Of a stretch of DNA of 64,000 nt, positions 56,880 to 64,000 are shown one piece after another. The translations under genes were made by a program, and so were the position numbers. This DNA comes from Fasciola hepatica (lineage: Eukaryota > Platyhelminthes > Trematoda > Plagiorchiida > Fasciolidae), in NCBI GenBank assembly GCA_948099385.1, contig CANUEZ040000104.1, positions 1,119,001 through 1,183,000 on the forward strand. The letters are read 5' to 3'. The stretch's first letter is position 1, and every line of letters begins with the position of its first letter. A model generated the notes under the pieces. The model did not search any database and was not told the DNA's origin. It saw only the letters and a list, made by a program, of their open reading frames with translations.

Positions 56880-57915
56880 TACGCGTCGGTACTGTCACAA
56901 TATCTTCAAATCACTCACCGAATCTGGTACATCTCGGAACCGAAACAGCATGGTTCACCATATCACAACTAAAGGGAACCCCACTTGTATCAACGCCTCA
57001 CTCAGGAAAGGCTGGAGATAATCAATGCGGATTTCGACCGTACGTTAACCCTTGGGATTATTTGTCCTTCGAATAGCCCATGGGTCCGGCCACTATAACT
57101 GATTCCCAAACTGACTCCTGCAGATTGGAGACCGTGTGGTGATATTCGGGCACTAAGCTACGGCAAGGTTGCTGATGGTTATTCAGTCCTTCAATTCACG
57201 ATTTTTCTCTCGGACTGTCGGGCAAGCACGTTTTTCCAAGATCGATCTAGTCAAGACGTATTATAAATTCCGATGACCCCAGAAGATATACCAAAAGCTG
57301 CTATTACCATACCAGTTGGTCTATTCGAATTCCTACGCGTCTTTTGGTTTGAGGAACGCGACAAAATCTTTTCAGCGATTTGTCGACCACGTTCTTCGAG
57401 GTCTGGAATTTGTGTTCGCATAAATTGACAATTTATTGATCACCAGTAAAGATAAACTTGAACACTCCTGTCATCTGGAAAACTTTTTCCGGCTATTCCC
57501 ACCTAATGGTATTTCAACCAATGCAGCGAAGTGCGTTTTTGAAGTTCCGAGCCTCGACCTCCTAGGACACCGCATATACAGTCATGGTATCGCACCACTG
57601 CTCAAGAAAATCAGCGCCATATCCGAAAAGCCGTTCACAGAATCCACAAAAGGCTTACGCAGGTTTCTTGGCATCGTGAACTACTATCACCGTTTCCTTC
57701 CGAATTGTGCAGACGTCGTAAGACCCCCCGCTAACCTCCTCCAAGGTAGTCCGAAAAAAATCATCATCACGGAGGCAGAAAAGGAAGCCTTTGTAAATGT
57801 GAAATCTGTCCTGTCACGTGTCACATCCCCAGCGCATTTGAGCTCTGACAACGAATCCTATCTTGTGCTGATGACCAATGCCTCTCACACAACAGGCCGT
57901 GCTGTGTTACGGTAA
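56880..57915 (+). pseudogene. Gypsy-3 RT and RNase H start
   Basis: Pieces in several frames: GTPLVSTPHSGKAG-type lead, RLETVW.YSGTKL, PSIHDFSLGLSGKHVF, IRIPTRLLV, and near 57420 a codon row FA-stop-IDNLLITSKD where family members read FAYIDDLLIASKD. From 57436 the frame is open for 159 codons: FRLFPPNGISTNAAKC, LDLLGHRIYSHGI, LRRFLGIVNYYHRFLP (thumb/connection) and a decayed RNase H start (YLVLMTNASHTTG). Both motif C Tyr and second Asp are lost. Confidence 0.75.
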
Positions 57916-58679
57916 GCTGATAGTAATGGTCCCGAGACTCCGTGTTTTCCCCCCGAGAGATTACAACTTGCTCATTTTCGGTCATTCGGACTACATTTTA
58001 CAATTTTCCACGGATATACGATTCATATCTGGTCCCGATAACATCGTGGCTGGCCCGTTGTCTCACGTACGTGTCACTCGTTTTTCGTCATCAGTACCAG
58101 ACTTGGCGAGCATAGCCGACACACAACAATCAAATGAAAAGTTCCAGTAGCTCCGTTTTTACCCATTTTCAACATTTTTTTAGAGTATCCCCGTTTCACA
58201 CTGATGCAACCATTTTCTGTGGCTTTCCCGCAAACAAACCTCCCTTTTTTTTCCTCGCGATTTTCGGCGAGCCATTTATGATCGACTCCATCCTATTTCC
58301 CATCTCAATGTTGGTTTTGAGTGAAATTTTCCACCGATCGTTTCCTTTGGCTAAAAATACATAAGGACTTCGAACTCCGGCGAATTAGTTTTTTTGTCAT
58401 GTGGTGAGGTTCATCGCCATACAATCACTAATCCCGGTACGTCTACCTTGCCTGACGATCGTTCGTAGGCCCCTTTCCTCTTTCCAATAGCTTTACTTGC
58501 ATCTTAACGTGCGTTGCGTGTTCTACGTTTTAGTCTCACAGTTTTGTAAGGGCTTTGCTCCCGAAATCGCGGAGCAGACTCTTGTAGACAGTTGGATTGG
58601 CTTCCACTATTACGTATCGCCGCGGTGCTCAGTTCACATCCGCACTCTTCCATGATCTCGATCAGATTCTTGCGGCGTA

Positions 58680-59350
58680 TAATTGAGCATCCATCGGTCT
58701 GGTTGAACGTTCCCACCGTCAACTGAAAGCTCCCATCATGGCCACCATGTCATCTAAGTGGACGGAGAAAATTCTAGTTATAACCCTCGGCATTTGCAAC
58801 ACGATCGAGCAAGATTACCATTATACTGTGTGCGAACCTGTTGGTGGCACCACTTTGTTTCTGTTAGGCAATATGTTAAGTAGTTCTGCTGCTTCATATC
58901 TAAACCCAGAGTCGTTCGTATCAAGTTCAACCGATCACATCCTCGGAATTCAACCAACGATTACGCGACAGTCCCCTCGTCCAATACAAACAGACTGTGA
59001 ATTATCATGTTCATTTATATTCGTTCGTGTTGATTCTGTGCGCAAACCACTACAATCAACATACGGCGGTCCATATTGTTATCAAACACTGTGATCAGTA
59101 CTTTATCAGTGATTACAAGACAGTCTTGAGAAAGCTTATGTTACGCTTACATCAGCACCAGATTGCATCATCGTACCTTCCACATCCACACCGTTAGGAC
59201 TTCCTCTTCCGCCTTCATCAACACAACCAAAACCGCCGCTGTCACAATTACGATTGTTACTACTCCAGAACCCCCAGGAGGTTCAAACTCCACACCATAC
59301 GACTCGTTTTTGGAGAACTATAGACATCACACCTCACTTCGAAGACTATG
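58680..59350 (+). pseudogene. Gypsy-3 integrase C-terminal half
   Basis: DGSIVERSHRQLKAPIM (catalytic-Glu block; the usual NG..ER.HR.LK), MSSKWTEKI, LGICNTIEQDYHYTVCEPVGGTTLFL (the G.R.....ELVYG region), FVRVDSVRKPLQSTYGGPYC (linker to tail) and a Thr/Pro-rich end. A frame change lies near 59090. Confidence 0.75.
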
Positions 59351-59689
59351 AAGCTTAATCACCTTCATATCGAGCACTTTCCGTCTATTTTGTCCTTACG
59401 CTCTAGGGGTAGGAGTTCTGTAGCACCTTGTAAATCTCGCTTGATCTTTTCATTGGATTGTACAAAACGTTCAGTTGTTTTATCAAATAATGAGCGAACA
59501 TTTTTTCAACGCATTCGCAAGTGTTCACGGTGGAGATCTTGAGATCGGTGGTAGATGAAAAATGCAAACTCGTGCAATTCCAAACGATATTTTTAGAGCA
59601 TCTACCTCGATGTAGCACTCCGCACTGAAGTTATTGGGGGGTCCATTTCGGACGACGCATGATCGTATTGTTTTATTCAGTGTTATTGC

Positions 59690-59930
59690 AGAACACAGAA
59701 TGCATGAAATCCGTTTATTACCGTGCGCTCAAGCAAGTACGGAAAACTGAGCAAGCGCAAACTGTACACGCAATCGGCACGGCCAAGCAAGGCCGTCTGG
59801 TGCGTATCGAACGGTCCCTAGATGAGTGCTGCAGCAAGATGCAAGGTGCGTGCGCGTGACTAACCGTGCCAGCGAATAGGCGTCAGTCAAAGGGCAATCA
59901 GATTAGAGTCATTCTGTTATCGATTCAAAT
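59690..59930 (+). repeat. Dispersed repeat R3, copy 2
   Basis: cagaacacagaatgcatgaa, then tacggaaaactgagcaagcg, ggccaagcaaggccgtctgg and gcgaataggcgtcagtcaa. Very close to 63224-63460. Confidence 0.7.
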
Positions 59931-59999
59931 GCTGGTGAAGCCACAGAACGCACCTGACCAAAAGTTGCATTGAACTGATCCTGATGAGCGACTTCCTGT

Positions 60000-61850
60000 G
60001 GTCGTTTTGATATCGGTTGGCTGTACATCGTTGTAGAACTGTGAGTATCTTTGTGATATTCCTATTACACCATATTTTTGTTTACCAGCATTTGTTAATA
60101 TATTCTGATTTTGCCTCCTTTTCTAATCGAGCTGCCATATCATCATACGCAGAACTGTTTCCAAGGCTACCATGGTGTTACCATCTGGTAGAGACATGTT
60201 ATCTTATGTGGGTACGTAAACCACGACAAAAGTGCAAGATATTTGCGATAAGTGTTGTAAAATGACGTAACCAAGTATGTTCAGCGTTTACTTAGTGTAC
60301 CTGACAAGCGTATAGGTGGAAGGGTGGAATCGGTGTATTACAAGGTGCCGGTAGTGAAACATGGATAAGACAATAGCTTGTGGTGAAACCGAGTCTAGCT
60401 CAATCAACAACGGAACATCCCAGATATTTTCAGTTGGACTAAATGCTGAACTGTCAGCGTGTCAGTCCACGGTCATGATATCTCAGTAGTCACATTCTGA
60501 TGAGGTCGACTGTGTGTATAGCCATATAGTCTGATTGAAAGGCCACGGGCTTCGGTCAGTTTCACGGGATAATCGGGAGAACTTTATACAATGTTCTGAT
60601 GTACAAGTCAGCCATCTCCGCATCTGGAACTCCTAGCTGAGATTTCCTTCCCTAGAAAATCGAACCCCAGACTATCAAACAGCCCGCACTGAAGTCTAGC
60701 TGGATCTTCTTAAGTTCGTACTAGTATAAAATGATTCCCTCGGGGCTGTCGAAAATAAATTTATCTCCATTGCTGAATATCACATTGATCCAGTCCGCAC
60801 CACCGGGTGTAATTTCTATCTCATTCCTCTCAATATTGGACATGAAGATCAGCCATTCAAAGCTCTGATCTGGTGGTGTGGACTGTAGTTGTTGTACACA
60901 CCAAACGCTTGTATTCGAGGATCTTTGCAGCTGCGATGCATTTACCAGTTAATTCGAGTCACCAAGTCTTCTCACTGGCTGCTTGGAGATTTTTTTTCGA
61001 ATTCCGCGTTTTCTTTTCGAGACATAATGATTCAGATAAATCAAACAGCTGCATTGACTACTTTCGATCTGGAAATCTGGGGCACGCTCAAACTCTAATC
61101 ACTGTAGTTTGTTCTTGCTTATGCTCGGTCGGCTTCAGGCCTCAAGCTAACCTCTTGCTTTGGTAAACAAGGGTCGCTACTTCTAACAAGAACGCACATA
61201 CGGAATGAACTTTATTAAAGAAACACATGCTAAGTGAACACTTTTGAGTAACATCACTAAGCATCCTCGAATACTGGAAATGAAGCAACAGTCAAAGGTC
61301 GATTTCGCAACCGAGGTGCATTATCTCGGGTAAATCGAATTGTCCGGAGTGTTTCAAATACGTGAATATATTTAATATATCAGTGGGCTGACCCATCCTC
61401 AAGCAAAATACGGTATAGCCGAGAGGTTTGATTTTAAAAGAATCACAGAAAAAACGCCGTAGGTTTGTCAGCCCTCCGTACACTATACATGATGAAGAAC
61501 AGGACTAAACCACTTTCACGTGATAGTTGATTTGGTTCATGGGCATATATTGTACAGAAATTGGTGTACCGGGCGTAAGTCATCTTTCGCTGCTATCACG
61601 TACAAGGTCAATAGGGTTTTGTTGTAGATCATTCTGTGGGGACCGAAAACAGAACGTTGTTTTGTCGGGAGGAAATCTATAACTCATGCACCGGTGATAC
61701 AGAGTGCAACAACTGTAATCCAATGACAAGTAGACCTTGCCGTTATTAGTGCATTCCAGTTACCCAATATAAGATTGCTGGGAAACCCAGTATTTTTGAC
61801 GACCAATCAGACTAGGACGAGAATATCGAATATCCACCAACAACTACCAA
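60000..61850. other. Unassigned stretch
   Basis: No recognised gene. A short aatactggaaatgaag near 61270 resembles the end of the gypsy-2 integrase region, too little to call. Confidence 0.3.
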
Positions 61851-62165
61851 TTTGTCAGCGATGAAACAAGATAACGGTCAAAACGACGGCAACCCGCAAT
61901 GTGTGCACGGTTCCCTTCGATCGTGAGCCCATGACACTAAGCCAGTTGGCAAGCAAGCCGGCCGATCGATCAGCGATAAGCTCAATACAAATCGTTGTGC
62001 ACCTGTGCATAAAACGAGGGTGAGTGTGGAATACCAAGCATGTAGGAAGTATATGTTCACACACAAGACAATCTGAATCCCAAAGAACGACACAGAACCA
62101 CGACCGTGTTTTATGTAAAAATACAAAAATGCCCGTTGTGCTCGCCGTTGTGTTCAGAGATCAGT

Positions 62166-62440
62166 GGTAATGCAGGGCATAAAATGCAGGAGACCCGTTA
62201 ATAATGCACGAACAGGCATGTACGGAAAACCGAGAAAGCGCAAGCTGCACGTTCAATCAGCACGGCCAGGCAAGACCAACCAGTGCACAGCGAAATTTGA
62301 TAGGATGGGTGTTGTAGTCAGATACAAGGTGCGTACGTGTAACTAACCATGGCAGCGAACAGGCGTGAGTCGATAGACGGTCAGTGATGTGCGTGCGTGT
62401 GACTAATCATGGCGGCAAACAAACATGAATCGATTGGAAG
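62166..62440 (+). repeat. Dispersed repeat R3, copy 3
   Basis: gtacggaaaaccgagaaagcgcaagctg, cacggccaggcaagacc, and a duplicated distal part (gcgtgtgactaa.catggc.gc.aacaggcgtgagtcga, twice). Confidence 0.65.
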
Positions 62441-62599
62441 TCCGTAAGGTGAATGCGTGCGAGGCTCTGATTGCGTACGTGACCACCCGAACGGACACAT
62501 CCTTTTTCGGAGAGGGAACTCCGTGACGCACAGAGTGACGATGCAGTCATCAGGGTAGTCGTAGTATTTCCAGCAGCGGTATTATTCATTGTATGGGTA

Positions 62600-62770
62600 G
62601 GATTATTAACAGCAATGGCAGTAGTAGCAGCAGCAACAATAGCAGTCGTAGATGCAGGAATAGTGGCAGTAGATGCGGTAGCAGCAGTCAGTAGTAGTAG
62701 TAGCGGTGGTAGCAGTTACAACAGCATAACCTGGAACAGCAATCGTATTCGCAGTAGCAGAAGACATGGT
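62600..62770. repeat. Degenerate trinucleotide tract (GTA/GCA)n
   Basis: Mostly gtagca/gcagta/gtagtagta words with drift. Gives long open frames of Val/Ala/Ser on the plus strand and Tyr/Cys on the minus strand that are not genes. Confidence 0.8.
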
Positions 62771-63223
62771 GATCTTACCAGTAACAGTAAAATACGCGCT
62801 GAATATGGCACAATTCACGATGATTATACTAGGCCGATTATAATGGAGGATACACACAAGACACACGCGACCGAAAAAGGTGGAACACTTGTCAGACAAT
62901 CAACATTGACGGAAAAATGTCATCAACGAAAAAATAATTGTCAGAAGCAGAAATGAGGCACACTGATTATAATGGCCTGTATTTGTAAGTGTCACTAAAG
63001 CCTCCGGTCACCTGCATGTTACCATTTAAATCAGCAGACTAGATAATATCCACTTGATTCCACAAATAAACTTGTCAGCGGGTCTCCAAGGCATTCGCGC
63101 ATTCCGCCGAAAATTCAGTAGAAGATAAATCCTTCACACGATTACTCTGGCTCAATGTACAAATCCATAACACGGATATGATACCCGTGACGCCAAAAAT
63201 AATGTGTTCAGAAATCAGCATTA

Positions 63224-63460
63224 TTGCAGAACACAGAATGCATGAAACCCGTTCGTTACGCATGCTCCAGTAAGCACGGAAAACTGAGCAAGCGCAAGCT
63301 GTACATGCAATCAGCGCGGCCAAGGAAGGCCGTCTGGTGCGCGGCGAAGTGTCACAGGATCAATGGTACAATGGGGTGCCAAGTGCGTATGTACGTAGAA
63401 CCGAATAGGCATCAGTCAACAGACAATCAGTAAAGGTGCGTGCGTGTAAGACTCCGATTG
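63224..63460 (+). repeat. Dispersed repeat R3, copy 4
   Basis: Same blocks as 59690-59930: cagaacacagaatgcatgaa, cacggaaaactgagcaagcg, ggccaaggaaggccgtctgg, gaataggcatcagtcaa. Confidence 0.7.
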
Positions 63461-63722
63461 TATACGCAACTAGTAGGACCGACGCAAAGCGCGCCAATCC
63501 AAATAGTTAACCAAAACGGCGGGAACAATATTGGTGGAACATTATGATAAATTTCATATGTTTCCAACGGGAAATGACGCGTAAATCTGTAGCAGCTGGA
63601 ACGAAGCACCCGTATTTGCTTCCAAAGGGCACTCAGAATGACTGCAATCAATATTGAAGACTGTCTACACTCAACTCAAGCTCAAATGGGCAACGCGAAT
63701 CCGTAGACCCAACTCCGGAAGA

Positions 63723-63724
<2 letters not shown>

Positions 63725-63805
<81 letters not shown>
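63725..63805. repeat. (TA)n microsatellite
   Basis: About 40 uninterrupted AT units (81 bp). Confidence 0.97.
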
Positions 63806-63806
<1 letters not shown>

Positions 63807-64000
63807 GTGGTGTCAACTGTGATGTATACGAAAGTTCTCTCAGTATAAAGTCCGAGCCTCGTGATCTTATTGAGGCATATTAGGCCACTGAGTACCGACA
63901 CCAATTAATTCAAATTGTTCTCTTATTTACGTTGATTTTTCGCTCCGCTATGAGTAGTTGCATGTTTGTGACCTTGGTTGTCAGAGTAAAACGCTCTGAG

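Larger units (their letters stand above)
55830..59350 (+). mobile_element. Gypsy-3 retrotransposon, degenerate
   Basis: A plus-strand gypsy body: a Gag C-terminal relic (about 55840-56160, NRLPQNTELS and ADKI-type pieces), a retropepsin, RT, thumb and RNase H start, then the integrase core end and tail (58680-59350). The segment from RNase H to the mid-integrase is missing or unreadable. LTRs were not identified. Confidence 0.72.

Noticed and set aside
61260..61483. Third gypsy-2 integrase tail
   Set aside because: Only about 16 bases match; too little to call.
62606..62956. Ser/Val/Ala-rich and Tyr/Cys-rich open frames on both strands
   Set aside because: Products of the degenerate trinucleotide tract.
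63654..63904. YIYIYI repeat proteins on both strands
   Set aside because: Produced by the (TA)n tract.

Overview
The window reads as animal nuclear DNA that is mostly transposable elements, most likely from a digenean flatworm (fluke). The basis is one intron-containing nuclear gene for a mitochondrial protein, GT-AG introns, and a mix of RTE-like and CR1-like LINEs, BEL/Pao and gypsy LTR elements, a Penelope-like element with a GIY-YIG endonuclease, Tc1/mariner relics and tRNA-derived SINEs. The species is an inference I cannot fix from sequence alone. There are no bacterial operons, CRISPR arrays or rRNA genes.

Positions 1-10.3 kb hold the 3' part of one host gene, an ERAL1-like (Era GTPase) gene. 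It has five exons (1059-1171, 5111-5471, 6423-6889, 8001-8246, 10084-10278). They join in frame from the sheet before the NKxD motif, through G5, to the KH domain and stop codon. The P-loop exons should lie left of the window. Its introns hold SINEs and a decayed RTE-like LINE (about 2.2-4.46 kb), itself interrupted by a SINE and by a gypsy-type solo LTR.

From 10.4 to 21.8 kb is nested repeat DNA. A nearly full-length RTE-like LINE (10691-14397) sits inside a tRNA-derived SINE. A gypsy element on the minus strand (LTRs at 15519-15763 and 20281-20525, primer-binding site at 20251-20271) carries a truncated LINE. A second gypsy body abuts its 5' LTR, as in a head-to-tail tandem sharing one LTR. 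From 21.8 to 34.1 kb are sparse relics: Tc1, gypsy integrase, CR1 and SINEs.

The most striking object is 34161-43605: a BEL/Pao element arranged LTR-body-LTR-body-LTR with a 4333-bp period, flanked by one 5-bp direct repeat (AGGAC). Both bodies carry the same two in-frame stops, the same frameshift, the same gag/protease deletion and the same Glu-to-Lys change at the presumed integrase catalytic residue. The array therefore most likely arose by recombination of an already dead element, or is an assembly artefact.

From 43.6 to 64 kb come a Penelope-like element (44.6-46.7 kb, minus strand), a Tc3-like DNA transposon with recognisable terminal inverted repeats (47522-48893), gypsy relics (51-53.5 kb minus; 55.8-59.35 kb plus), several short dispersed repeat families and a long (TA)n tract near the right edge. 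I saw no second host gene.
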